A stretch of 64,000 nucleotides of DNA from Bdellovibrionales bacterium (GTDB taxonomy: Bacteria > Bdellovibrionota > UBA1018). How positions within the stretch are numbered: position 1 is the stretch's first letter; every line of letters starts with the position of its first letter. Under the pieces are notes generated by a model. The model searched no databases. It was given only the letters and a program-made list of their open reading frames with translations, and was not told where the DNA came from. The stretch spans positions 288,669-352,668 of the forward strand of contig JAEUWC010000030.1 of NCBI GenBank assembly GCA_016786465.1, given 5' to 3'. This document shows, piece by piece, positions 34,935-43,541 of the stretch. A program made the position numbers and the translations under genes.

Positions 34935-36149
34935 CTAAACGACTTGTGCAGCCGCCCAGGCCGACGCCCAGGCCCATTGGTAATTGTAGCCACCCAGCCA
35001 TCCGGTCACATCGACGACTTCTCCGATAAAATACAAACCCGGAACTTTCTTGGATTCCAAAGTCTTTGACGAAAGTTCGTCGGTCGAAACGCCGCCCCGA
35101 GTGACTTCTGCTTTGCTGTACCCAACGGTTCCGCTGGGAATGATTTCCCAGTTTCGGATTCGCGTACAAAAGGCTTCCAGCTTTTTTTCCGAAACTTGGG
35201 GCAAGGGGCTTTCTTCGGGAAAACCTTCTTGGCAAAGAACCGACGCCAGTCGCGCCGGGATTTTCTGGGCCAATAGATTCTTTACGGTGCTGCGGTTTCC
35301 CGCCAATTTTTCAGCCTTGAAGAAGGACATCAGGTCGCCACCGTCGGGCAGGAAATCCAAATGAATGGGGTCGCCCGGATACCAGTGAAGGGACCCCTGA
35401 AGCGAAGCGGGTCCGCTGATTCCTGAATGGGTGAATAGAATATTTTCGCGAAACTTCATTCCGTTGCAGGAAAGCACAACGTCAACCGATAGCCCCGAAA
35501 GATCCAGCCAATGCGCGTGTCGATCACGTGAAAGTGTGAATCCGTCCAGCGCCGGCGCCCGCTCGATCAATTCTAAACCGAACTGGCTGGCTAGCTGATA
35601 TCCGATTCCTGTGGCTCCAATCTTGGGAATGGATAGCCCGCCAGTGGCCACGACTAAACTTTCACAACGGATCGCGCCTTTGGATGTTTGAACTTCAAAC
35701 CGTAACGGAGCATCCGAAGCCGCAAGGCGCGAAACCTTCGAAAAAGAGGTTTCTAGCATAAGCTTTGCGCCGGATTCTTCGAATTCAGCGATCAGAATCT
35801 TCACCAGATCGGCCGCGCTTTGGTCGCAAAAAAGCTGGCCCAGTTTCTTTTCGTGATAGGCCAGACCGTGGCGGTCAACGATTTCGATGAACTTTGAAGG
35901 TGGAAATCGCGACAAGGCCGACTTCGCGAAATGTGGATTCTTCGAGACATAATTTCCCGGGCCGGCACCGATATTGGTGAAATTGCAGCGTCCGCCACCA
36001 GAAATCAGGATTTTCCCCCCGGCTTTCTTTGCGTGATCGATCACGCAGACTTTTCGACCCCTTGCGGCTGCAAAAGTTGCGCAAAAAAGTCCGGCACCGC
36101 CGGCTCCCAGAACTAAAACTTCAACTAAGGTGGGTTGCAAATCCGCCAT
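34935..36149 (-). CDS. YhiN/HI0933-type NAD(P)/FAD-dependent oxidoreductase
   Basis: 404 residues from MADLQPTLVEVLVLGAGGAGLF; the frame to 36188 adds 13 residues with no support and overlaps the -10-like GATACT that would give a leaderless start at 36149. The FAD-binding Rossmann motif GAGGAGLF, the family hallmark ISGGGRCNFTN, the GGLSIPKIGATGIGY loop, GPA-type FTHSGISGP and the C-terminal GGYNYQWAWASAWAA are present. The physiological reaction of this family is not established. It is divergent from the trypsin-like gene, whose ATG lies only 39 bp away. Confidence 0.88.
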   Translation of the reverse strand: MADLQPTLVEVLVLGAGGAGLFCATFAAARGRKVCVIDHAKKAGGKILISGGGRCNFTNIGAGPGNYVSKNPHFAKSALSRFPPSKFIEIVDRHGLAYHEKKLGQLFCDQSAADLVKILIAEFEESGAKLMLETSFSKVSRLAASDAPLRFEVQTSKGAIRCESLVVATGGLSIPKIGATGIGYQLASQFGLELIERAPALDGFTLSRDRHAHWLDLSGLSVDVVLSCNGMKFRENILFTHSGISGPASLQGSLHWYPGDPIHLDFLPDGGDLMSFFKAEKLAGNRSTVKNLLAQKIPARLASVLCQEGFPEESPLPQVSEKKLEAFCTRIRNWEIIPSGTVGYSKAEVTRGGVSTDELSSKTLESKKVPGLYFIGEVVDVTGWLGGYNYQWAWASAWAAAQVV

Positions 36150-36187
36150 GCTATGCCAGTATCCTAAAAACTTTGGGAACTCATTCA

Positions 36188-37081
36188 ATGAAAACTTTTT
36201 TCATCCTTGCCGTATCTTTTGCTTTGCAATCGCAAGCCTTCGCGCAGCTTCGTTCGGTCAAGGAATATCAGATCGGATCCAAGTGGGGAAAAGCGCCGAT
36301 TACCCAAACCCAGTACCAATCTGAAACTGCCGTGTTTCAACGGGCAGCCGCAGCCACGGCTTTCTTGGGCGGAGGCACTGCTTTTTACATCGGGCTATTT
36401 GACGGAAAGCACGTCATTGCGACCAATCACCATGTCTGCCCAACCCTGAAAAGCTGCGTGGGAAAGATGGCGCGCTTTTCCGTACTTGGAAAAAAGCAGA
36501 AAGTTTCGATGACATTTGGAACCTGGCCTGAAATCGATCTGTCGCTTCACGCGATTGACGTTCTTGCGGCGGAAGCTGCTACCTTTTCGGCGATCGCGAA
36601 AAACTTCAGCTTTGATCATGAACTTTATCGAGGTCAGCTTCTTTTGACCGTAGGGTACGGGTCCGCCAGCAATCCCATGGGTCGAATCGTCGCCAACCAA
36701 GATAGCGACTGCAAAGTCTTTTCAGACCGCGGGGAATTTCGGTTTATGGCCGATCCCGATGCCATCAAGCCCGGCACTTACAAAGCCTGGTCGTTTGCTA
36801 CCGGCTGCGATGTTTCACATGGTGATTCAGGTTCCGCGATGGTCGACCGTCAAACCGGCGAAGTCGTCGGCGTGATCTGGACGGGTAAATTTCCAAAACT
36901 TGCGACAGTTCAGAATTCATCTTACTTGGATGCGCTTTTAGTCCATCCAACCGAAGAAATTTGGACCGAACTTTCGTACGCAGTCCCGGCGATGAAGATC
37001 AAAGAATTTTTGCTGAATCAAATCGGGCAAACGAAAATGGATCCCGTGACTTTGGGCGTACTTCAGCGCGTGATCCAGTAA
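36188..37081 (+). CDS. Secreted trypsin-like serine protease
   Basis: 297 residues from ATG 36188 (signal peptide MKTFFILAVSFALQSQAFA). The catalytic triad is readable: His82 in IATNHHVCPT, Asp117 in WPEIDLSLHAI and Ser214 in HGDSGSAMVD, with the oxyanion hole GDSG. Cysteine pairs near His and around SCVG and CKVF/TGCD suggest two disulfides. The fold is S1-like but the TNHHVC form is closer to bacterial V8/S1B-S1E-type enzymes. Exported; an extracellular or periplasmic digestive role is plausible in a proteolytic bacterium. Start of a single-gene unit. Confidence 0.85.
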   Translation: MKTFFILAVSFALQSQAFAQLRSVKEYQIGSKWGKAPITQTQYQSETAVFQRAAAATAFLGGGTAFYIGLFDGKHVIATNHHVCPTLKSCVGKMARFSVLGKKQKVSMTFGTWPEIDLSLHAIDVLAAEAATFSAIAKNFSFDHELYRGQLLLTVGYGSASNPMGRIVANQDSDCKVFSDRGEFRFMADPDAIKPGTYKAWSFATGCDVSHGDSGSAMVDRQTGEVVGVIWTGKFPKLATVQNSSYLDALLVHPTEEIWTELSYAVPAMKIKEFLLNQIGQTKMDPVTLGVLQRVIQ

Positions 37082-37103
37082 ACGCCCTCGCGCAAAAAGT
37101 TTT

Positions 37104-39746
37104 TTAAACCAGCTTCTTGGCGGCTTCGATCGCTTCGGGCAGTCCACCCGGATTCGTACCGCCGGCTTGTGCAAAATCAGGCTTGCCGCCGCCCTTGCCC
37201 CCGATTTTTGGGGCCAGCTGTTGCAGGATCTGATTGGCGTTAAATTTCGATGTCAAGCCGGGCCCAACGCAAACGACCAGCGATGCTTTATCGGCTTCAG
37301 GGTCTTTCATCCCCAGGACGATCAGGGCGTCGGCGTGCTTTTGCTTGATCCGGTCACATAGGTCGCGAAGTTTTTTCATCCCCTGAAGGTCAGGCCCGCA
37401 AACTTCGGCCACTAAGCGGCCGCCGCTAAAGGACTTCGCGCGTGAAAGCATTTCATCGACTTCGCCGGCGGCATTCTTAGCCTGAAGACCTTCAATTGTT
37501 TTCCGAAGGTCGCGTTCGCTTTGAAGCAACTTTTCAACCCGTGTTCCGACTTCATCGACATTCTGCGCTTTCAGCGCATCACGAAGTTTCTTCATCTGCG
37601 CTTCGCGCGAATCCAGGTATTCGTACGCACCTTTCGATGTGTAGGCGATGATTCGACGGACGCCGGCAGCGATTCCGGTTTCGGATTGAATCTTGAAAAG
37701 ATGGATTTCGGCGGCGTTGTCGACATGGGTGCCGCCGCAAAGTTCGGTGGAAAACCCGCCAACAGAAACGACGCGAACCTTGTCGCCGTACTTTTCGCCA
37801 AAGAACGCGATCGCACCGGCCGCTACCGCTTCGTCTTTTCCCATTTCCTGTTTTTTCACGGGTTCAGAATTCCAGATCTTCTGGTTGATCATTTCTTCAA
37901 GCTTCTGGATTTCAGCGTCTGTTAAAGGCTGAAAATGGGTGAAATCAAAACGAAGTAGATCCGGTGCAACCAAGGATCCCGCTTGCTTCACGTGTTTTCC
38001 CAAAAGTTCGCGAAGCGCCCAGTGCAATAAGTGGGTCGCGGTGTGGTTTCTGGCTGTCAGGGCACGGATCGCCCGATCCGTTTGCTGCAAATAGGTGTGG
38101 TTCCCCGCTAGCAGTTCACCGCGAATCGGCTTGATCTTGGCGACGATCAAGTCCGGCGTGGGTTTTTGAACATCAACGACTTCGCCTTCGAAATCAGGTG
38201 CGCCGCCGGTCGACACAACACGACCCCGGTCGCCGCGTTGACCGCCGCTTTCACCATAAAAAGGCGTCACTTCAAAAACGGCTTCGACATAGCCTTCGGA
38301 ATCCGGGCTGATCAGCGCCACAACTTTCGAAGTCGCTTCGGTTTGGTCATACCCCACAAACTTAGGAAGCAACCCCTTGGCCCGCAGTTCGGATGTGGTT
38401 TTCAAATAAACTTCATCCAGTGACTGCTGCCCCGAACCCTTCCAGTTTTTTCGGCTTTCGGAACGCTGCGATTCCATCGCTTTTTCAAAGCCTGCTTCGT
38501 CAATGCTCATCCCTTTTTCGGCCAAAATGACCCGGGTCAGATCCAGCGGGAATCCGTACGTATCGTACATCTTGAAAGCAACTTCGCCCGGAAGAACCTT
38601 CTTGCCAGTCAGCTTCGCGGTTTCTTCATCCAAAAGCGCCAAACCCCGTTCCAGGGTTTTAAAGAACTGTTCTTCTTCAGCTTGAACGGCTTTTTCAATA
38701 AAGGTGCGCTTTTCAACCAGTTCGGGATAAGCGTCCTTCATTTGGTCGATCACGAACCCAGCGGTTCGGAACAAAAACGGAGCTTCGAACCCCAGCTTTT
38801 TTCCGTGGCGAATCGCACGACGCATGATTCGGCGAAGGACATAGCCGCGACCTTCGTTCGAAGGCATCACGCCGTCAGCGATCAAAAAGGCAGTTGCACG
38901 CGAATGATCGGCGATCACGCGGAAAGAAGCTGCCAATGCGTCGCCGGGTTTGTAAGGGACTTTTGCAAGCTCGGCGGTTTTTGAAATGATCAGTTGGAAG
39001 CCGTCGGTGTCGTAATTGGTTTCGACTTCCTGGGTAATGGACGCAATACGCTCAAGCCCGGCACCCGTATCGACGGATGGCTTTGGAAGCGGGGTCATTT
39101 TTCCGCTGGCGTCGCGGTTAAACTGCATGAAAACCAGGTTCCAGAATTCCATGTAGCGATCGCAGTCGCAGCCCATTTTACAAGTCGGCTTGCCGCATGA
39201 ATACTTTTCGCCGCGATCGATGAAAATTTCGCTGCAAGGTCCGCAAGGGCCGGTGTCACCCATCGACCAGAAGTTATCTTTTTCACCGAAACGGTAGATG
39301 TGGTCTTTTGGGACGCCTTCTTGCTTGTGCCAAATGTCGGCAGCTTCATCATCGGTTTCAAAAACCGTGACGTACAAGCGTTCCTTAGGAAGCTTCAATT
39401 CTTCAGTGACGAATTTCCAAGCGTAGGCGATCGCTTCTTTTTTGAAATAGTCGCCAAAAGAAAAGTTCCCCAGCATTTCAAAAAAGGTGTGGTGGCGCGC
39501 CGTGAAGCCGACGTTTTCAAGGTCATTGTGTTTGCCGCCGGCACGGACGCATTTTTGAGAAGTCGCCGCCCGCTTGTAGGGTCGCGGGTCCTTGCCCAGG
39601 AAGACGTCTTTGAACTGAACCATTCCCGCATTGGTGAATAGTAGGGTCGGGTCATTGGAAGGAACCAAGGACGAACTTTCGACGATGGTATGTCCCTGTT
39701 TTTCAAAGAATTTTAAGAATTTAGAGCGAATTTCGGCGGTCTTCAT
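37104..39746 (-). CDS. alaS: Alanyl-tRNA synthetase
   Basis: 880 residues, the usual size for class II AlaS. N-terminal motif 1-3 catalytic core (MKTAEIRSKFLKFFEKQGHT, GMVQFKDVFLGKDPRPYKRA, FFEMLGNFSFGDYFK), the editing domain with HTATHLLHWALRE and CGGTHVD zinc/active-site residues, and the C-terminal C-Ala domain ending GGKGGGKPDFAQAGG. It charges tRNA-Ala and clears mischarged Ser/Gly. A Cys cluster (CGKPTCKMGCDCD) in the catalytic half is unusual and may bind zinc. The 23-bp gap to the trypsin-like gene is convergent. Confidence 0.98.
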   Translation of the reverse strand: MKTAEIRSKFLKFFEKQGHTIVESSSLVPSNDPTLLFTNAGMVQFKDVFLGKDPRPYKRAATSQKCVRAGGKHNDLENVGFTARHHTFFEMLGNFSFGDYFKKEAIAYAWKFVTEELKLPKERLYVTVFETDDEAADIWHKQEGVPKDHIYRFGEKDNFWSMGDTGPCGPCSEIFIDRGEKYSCGKPTCKMGCDCDRYMEFWNLVFMQFNRDASGKMTPLPKPSVDTGAGLERIASITQEVETNYDTDGFQLIISKTAELAKVPYKPGDALAASFRVIADHSRATAFLIADGVMPSNEGRGYVLRRIMRRAIRHGKKLGFEAPFLFRTAGFVIDQMKDAYPELVEKRTFIEKAVQAEEEQFFKTLERGLALLDEETAKLTGKKVLPGEVAFKMYDTYGFPLDLTRVILAEKGMSIDEAGFEKAMESQRSESRKNWKGSGQQSLDEVYLKTTSELRAKGLLPKFVGYDQTEATSKVVALISPDSEGYVEAVFEVTPFYGESGGQRGDRGRVVSTGGAPDFEGEVVDVQKPTPDLIVAKIKPIRGELLAGNHTYLQQTDRAIRALTARNHTATHLLHWALRELLGKHVKQAGSLVAPDLLRFDFTHFQPLTDAEIQKLEEMINQKIWNSEPVKKQEMGKDEAVAAGAIAFFGEKYGDKVRVVSVGGFSTELCGGTHVDNAAEIHLFKIQSETGIAAGVRRIIAYTSKGAYEYLDSREAQMKKLRDALKAQNVDEVGTRVEKLLQSERDLRKTIEGLQAKNAAGEVDEMLSRAKSFSGGRLVAEVCGPDLQGMKKLRDLCDRIKQKHADALIVLGMKDPEADKASLVVCVGPGLTSKFNANQILQQLAPKIGGKGGGKPDFAQAGGTNPGGLPEAIEAAKKLV

Positions 39747-39877
39747 AGGGTGTCATCCAGTCAGGACGAGCGCATGTCTGCTCGTCCTGAAGGTTTACCA
39801 AAGATTGAAATCATTGAAAAAACAATTTCCCAAAGGTTTTCACTCCCGGTTTTGACACCATGTGGTAAAGAGCCGGC

Positions 39878-40399
39878 ATGTTTCAGCGCACCCTTTTTTC
39901 CCTGCTTTTGATCGCATCGTTCGCATCGGCGTCTGGCTTTGCGGGTGGTGAAAGCGATGGGAAGCCAGGAAAGGGCCAGTCGTCCGCGGCTTCTGGATCC
40001 GGCGTTGGCGTGATCGGTGACCAAAAACCCGATCGCGTCGTCCGCGACCGTCAAGTTTTCACTCGCCGAGACGGCGCAAAAGTCAGAATTCGAACCACGA
40101 CTAAGCTGTTGAAAAGCGGGGGAATTGCCGAAAAACAAGTCTTCAGAATCCATTCGGAAAACGGCTTTCGCAGGGGCGTTTCGCATCTGCTACGAAATGA
40201 AAAAGGCCAGATCATTGAAATGCGCCGATCCAAAAGGTGGGTCTATTCCACGGGTCGGGAAATGGAATATTCGTACACTTTCCAGGCCGATTCTGACGGC
40301 GAAAACGGCGAATACGTCCTGAATTATCGTGGTGAAACCATTCGGCTCAGCCATATGTATTTCATCCATCTGATTGTGGGCGAAGAATTCCTAGACTAG
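39878..40399 (+). CDS. Secreted protein of unknown function
   Basis: 173 residues with a signal peptide (MFQRTLFSLLLIASFASASGFAGG). A Gly/Ser/Lys-rich linker follows, then a basic beta-rich domain (VRIRTTTKLLKSGGIAEKQVFRIHS, RKWVYSTGREMEYSYTF region). No cysteines in the mature part. The upstream sequence TTGACA (39852) starts with the same TTGACAC as the promoters at 747 and 10009 but is only 26 nt before the ATG. Its stop codon is immediately followed by the structured leader of the next gene. Confidence 0.55.
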   Translation: MFQRTLFSLLLIASFASASGFAGGESDGKPGKGQSSAASGSGVGVIGDQKPDRVVRDRQVFTRRDGAKVRIRTTTKLLKSGGIAEKQVFRIHSENGFRRGVSHLLRNEKGQIIEMRRSKRWVYSTGREMEYSYTFQADSDGENGEYVLNYRGETIRLSHMYFIHLIVGEEFLD

Positions 40400-40465
40400 C
40401 CCGCCCGGTTTGTGATTACACACCGGGAAACCTAAGGGAGCGGGCGAGCAGAAATGCGCTTGCCC
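40399..40465 (+). promoter_or_regulatory. Candidate cis-regulatory RNA upstream of the GcvT flavoprotein
   Basis: A 67-nt structured leader in the 74-bp gap. P1: GCCCGC (40399-40404) pairs GCGGGC (40440-40445). Inside it P2: CCGGT (405-409) plus GTG (412-414) pairs CAC (419-421) plus ACCGG (422-426), with a two-base bulge and ATTA loop; then a 13-nt unpaired GAAACCTAAGGGA. A third stem GGGCGAGC (40442-40449) / GCTTGCCC (40458-40465) uses the same bases 442-445 as P1, so P1 and this stem are mutually exclusive. AAGGGAG (434-440) is the only Shine-Dalgarno-like sequence; folding of the third stem brings it to about nine unpaired bases of the ATG at 40474. This is a classic switch layout. I do not recognise a known riboswitch family. 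Confidence 0.45.
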
Positions 40466-40473
40466 CGAATTCA

Positions 40474-42933
40474 ATGATTCAGAAGCAAATTCCTGCACAT
40501 GCACGCGTAGTCGTGGTGGGCGGCGGCGTGATCGGAACTTCAGTTGCGTACCATTTGGCCCATATGGGCTGGAAGGATGTCGTTCTATTGGAACGCGACC
40601 AAGTGACTTCGGGCACGACCTGGCATGCGGCGGGGCTGATGGTCTGTTTCGGATCGACTTCCGAAACTTCGACCGAAATGCGTAAGTACACACGCGACTT
40701 GTACAAGCGCTTGGAAGCTGAAACGGGCCAAGCCACCGGATTCAATCCGATCGGTTTCGTTCAGGTCGCCACCGACAAAGACCGCTTAGAAGAATACCGC
40801 CGTGTTTCCGCCTTCAACCGGTTTTGCGGAATCGACGTGCATGAAGTGTCGCCCGGTCAGGTCAAGGAACTTTTCCCGCTAGCAAAAGTCGATGATGTTC
40901 TGGCCGGATTCTATGTCAAAGAAGACGGACGAGTGAACCCGGTTGACGTGACGATGGCCTTGGCCAAGGGCGCGCGCCTGCAAGGTGCGAAAATCATCGA
41001 AGGTGTTTCCGCAACCGGAGTTCTGAAAAAGAACGGTCGCGTAACGGGCGTCACGACCACCAGCGGAACCATCCAGTGTGAATACGTCGTGAACTGCGCC
41101 GGAATGTGGGCGCGCCAGTTTGGTGAAATTTCGGGCGTCAACATCCCGAATCAAGCGGCCGAACATTATTATCTGATCACCGAAGAAATCAAAGACCTGC
41201 CCAAGAACCTTCCGGTTTTGGAAGATCCATCGTCGTATGGATATTTCCGCGAAGAAGTCGGCGGAATCATGGTCGGTCTTTTCGAACCGATCTGCGCGCC
41301 TTGGAAAGTCGATGGCATCCCTTCGGATTTCAGTTTCGGAGAAATTCCGCCCGACTGGGACCGAATGGCGCCTTATCTGGAAAAGGCGATGAGCCGCATC
41401 CCCGCGACACTGGAAGTCGGCATCAAAAAGTTTTTCTGTGGCCCCGAAAGCTTCACTCCCGATCTTCGTCCGATTGTCGGCGAATCGCCCGAAGTGAAAA
41501 ACTACTTCGTCGCGGCAGGTTTGAATTCGGTCGGTATTCTGACCGGCGGCGGAATGGGCCGCGTGATTGCTCATTGGATCATCAACGGGCAGCCGGACGT
41601 CGACGTCACGGGATTCAACATTGATCGCTTGCATCGGTATCAAGGCAACCCAGAATACCGCAAAACCCGAACCGTTGAATCGCTGGGTTTGGTTTACCGC
41701 GCGCACTATCCGACGATGTCACTTGAAACTGCGCGGGACGCGAAGCGATCGCCGATTCACGACCGTCTGAAAGCTGCCGGCGCTTATTTCAAGGATGTCA
41801 GTGGCTGGGAAGGCGCGGATTGGTACGCACCGCCTGGGGTCGAAGCAAAAGTTGAAAAGCTTTCCTGGGGCCGGATGAACTGGTGGCCGTATTGGAAAGC
41901 AGAACATGAAGCCGCACGAAACGGCGTGATCTTGATGGACATGTCCTTCATGTCGAAGTTCTTGGTTCAAGGGCGTGATGCTGGAAAATTCTTGAATCGG
42001 ATTTCTGCAAACAACGTCAATGGCGAAGTGGGAATGATCACCTACACGCAATGGTTGAACCCACAAGGTAAACTGGAAGCCGACCTGACCGTCACGAAGT
42101 TGGAAGAAGACAAATTTTTGGTGGTTGTGACCGACACCATGCATCGCCATGCCGAAACTTGGATGAAGCGAAATATTCAGGAAAATGAATTCGCGTTTGT
42201 CACCGACGTCACTTCGGGCCTAGCGCAGATCAATATTCAGGGACCCAAGTCTCGTGAACTTCTTCAGACATTGACTGAAGTGAATCTTTCTAACGAAGCG
42301 TTCCCATTCCGTACCGCAAAAGAAATCGATATCGGCTTTGCGCGTGTGACCTGTATTCGCATCACGTATTTGGGCGAATTGGGCTACGAGCTTTACATTC
42401 CTTCCGAACAAGCGGTGCACGTTTATGACCGCCTAGTTGCAGCCGGTAAAGCGTTTGGTCTGAAGCACGCTGGCTTGAAAGCACTGGGCAGCCTTCGAAT
42501 GGAGAAAGGCTATCGCGACTACGGTCACGACATCGACAACACGGATAACGCCTACGAAACGGGTTTGGGCTTTGCGGTGGATCTGAAAAAGCAGGACGAT
42601 TTCATTGGGCGTGCGGCGGCTGAAAAGCAAAAAGCGTCTGCGCCGTTTACGCGCCGTCTGGTTCAGGTCTTGGTAAAGGATCCAGAACCCCTGATGTACC
42701 ACGCAGAAATTTTGCGCCGAAACGGCAAGATGGTGGGCTACACCCGCGCCGCTTCTTATGGTCACACTTTGGGGGGTGCCGTAGGCCTAGCGATGTTGGA
42801 AGCAGGCGAACCGATCGACGCGGCTTATTTGGCCGGCGGAAAATGGGAAATGGAAATCAACGGCAAGCTTTATCCCGCCGAAGTTTCCTTGAAGCCCCTT
42901 TACGATCCGGAAAACAAGAAGATCAAGGCTTAG
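40474..42933 (+). CDS. Dimethylglycine/sarcosine-dehydrogenase-like flavoprotein with GcvT domain
   Basis: 819 residues. N-terminal FAD domain with the dinucleotide motif VVVVGGGVIGTSVAYHL and the TSGTTWHAAGLM block whose His51 is the covalent FAD-linkage residue in dimethylglycine and sarcosine dehydrogenases. FAD-domain ends with GLNSVGILTGGGMGR; then a linker and, from about residue 430, a GcvT/aminomethyltransferase-like THF-binding domain (LDMSFMSKFLVQG-type opening, SGLAQINIQGPKSREL, LGELGYELYIP). It oxidises N-methyl groups of glycine derivatives and passes formaldehyde to tetrahydrofolate; exact substrate unknown. It is preceded by the structured leader at 40399 and stands alone. Confidence 0.88.
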   Translation: MIQKQIPAHARVVVVGGGVIGTSVAYHLAHMGWKDVVLLERDQVTSGTTWHAAGLMVCFGSTSETSTEMRKYTRDLYKRLEAETGQATGFNPIGFVQVATDKDRLEEYRRVSAFNRFCGIDVHEVSPGQVKELFPLAKVDDVLAGFYVKEDGRVNPVDVTMALAKGARLQGAKIIEGVSATGVLKKNGRVTGVTTTSGTIQCEYVVNCAGMWARQFGEISGVNIPNQAAEHYYLITEEIKDLPKNLPVLEDPSSYGYFREEVGGIMVGLFEPICAPWKVDGIPSDFSFGEIPPDWDRMAPYLEKAMSRIPATLEVGIKKFFCGPESFTPDLRPIVGESPEVKNYFVAAGLNSVGILTGGGMGRVIAHWIINGQPDVDVTGFNIDRLHRYQGNPEYRKTRTVESLGLVYRAHYPTMSLETARDAKRSPIHDRLKAAGAYFKDVSGWEGADWYAPPGVEAKVEKLSWGRMNWWPYWKAEHEAARNGVILMDMSFMSKFLVQGRDAGKFLNRISANNVNGEVGMITYTQWLNPQGKLEADLTVTKLEEDKFLVVVTDTMHRHAETWMKRNIQENEFAFVTDVTSGLAQINIQGPKSRELLQTLTEVNLSNEAFPFRTAKEIDIGFARVTCIRITYLGELGYELYIPSEQAVHVYDRLVAAGKAFGLKHAGLKALGSLRMEKGYRDYGHDIDNTDNAYETGLGFAVDLKKQDDFIGRAAAEKQKASAPFTRRLVQVLVKDPEPLMYHAEILRRNGKMVGYTRAASYGHTLGGAVGLAMLEAGEPIDAAYLAGGKWEMEINGKLYPAEVSLKPLYDPENKKIKA

Positions 42934-42963
42934 GCGCCTGGCTACTTTTTTCTGTGCACGGTT

Positions 42964-43530
42964 TTATTTTGTCCGGTAATCCGATGCAGTCATCGCGTAA
43001 AGGTGATGGTCAACATAACGGCCATAAAGATTTTCAGATTCGCGAAGAGTTCCTTCATGCTTCATCCCAAGGCGTTTGGGGACAGCCTGACTTTTTTCAT
43101 TCGTGGTCCCGCAGTAAATTTCAACGCGGTTCAGCTGGGCGATTTCAAATAGGTACTTGAGAAACGCGCGACAGGCTGACGTAATCAACCCTTTGCCCTG
43201 AAGGTCTTCAGAAATCCAGTAACCCAAAGATGCCTTTTGATTCTTCCAATCGATAGGATGAGTCCCGATAGTTCCGGCAAACTTACCGTTCCACCAGATT
43301 CCCGTCACAAGTGCCACAGAAGCCTTTCGTTGCTCTAGGGTCATCTGGATGTAGCCGCGCGAATCTTCAGCCGAACGGCTGATATCTAGCCATGGCAGAT
43401 GTTCACGAAGGTAGAACCGGTTGCGATCGATCAGTGCAAACATTTCATCAGCGTGGTCCAGTTCAAGCGGCTTGAGTTGGGCGCCGTCCATTTGAATCTT
43501 GGGGTATTGCACCAGTTTTGAATTTTGCAT
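42964..43530 (-). CDS. GNAT N-acetyltransferase, RimJ/RimL type
   Basis: 188 residues from ATG 43530 (a TTG at 43536 is an alternative). The acetyl-CoA pocket is seen in SLGYWISEDLQGKGLITSACRAFLKYLF and the RVEIYCGTTNEKSQAVPKRLGMKHEG C-terminal block typical of RimL/YdaF-type ribosomal-protein or small-molecule acetyltransferases. Cytosolic, about 21 kDa. It lies 11 bp after the MFS exporter on the same strand, likely one transcript. Confidence 0.85.
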   Translation of the reverse strand: MQNSKLVQYPKIQMDGAQLKPLELDHADEMFALIDRNRFYLREHLPWLDISRSAEDSRGYIQMTLEQRKASVALVTGIWWNGKFAGTIGTHPIDWKNQKASLGYWISEDLQGKGLITSACRAFLKYLFEIAQLNRVEIYCGTTNEKSQAVPKRLGMKHEGTLRESENLYGRYVDHHLYAMTASDYRTK

Positions 43531-43541
43531 GGTCAAGGTTC

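Noticed and set aside
40399..40465. Assignment of the structured leader to a known glycine, THF or guanidine riboswitch
   Set aside because: Conserved core sequences of those families are missing; kept only as an uncharacterised candidate.
40879..41706. 275-codon minus-strand frame inside the GcvT flavoprotein gene
   Set aside because: The plus-strand protein is a clear family member over the same region; this is a codon-bias shadow.
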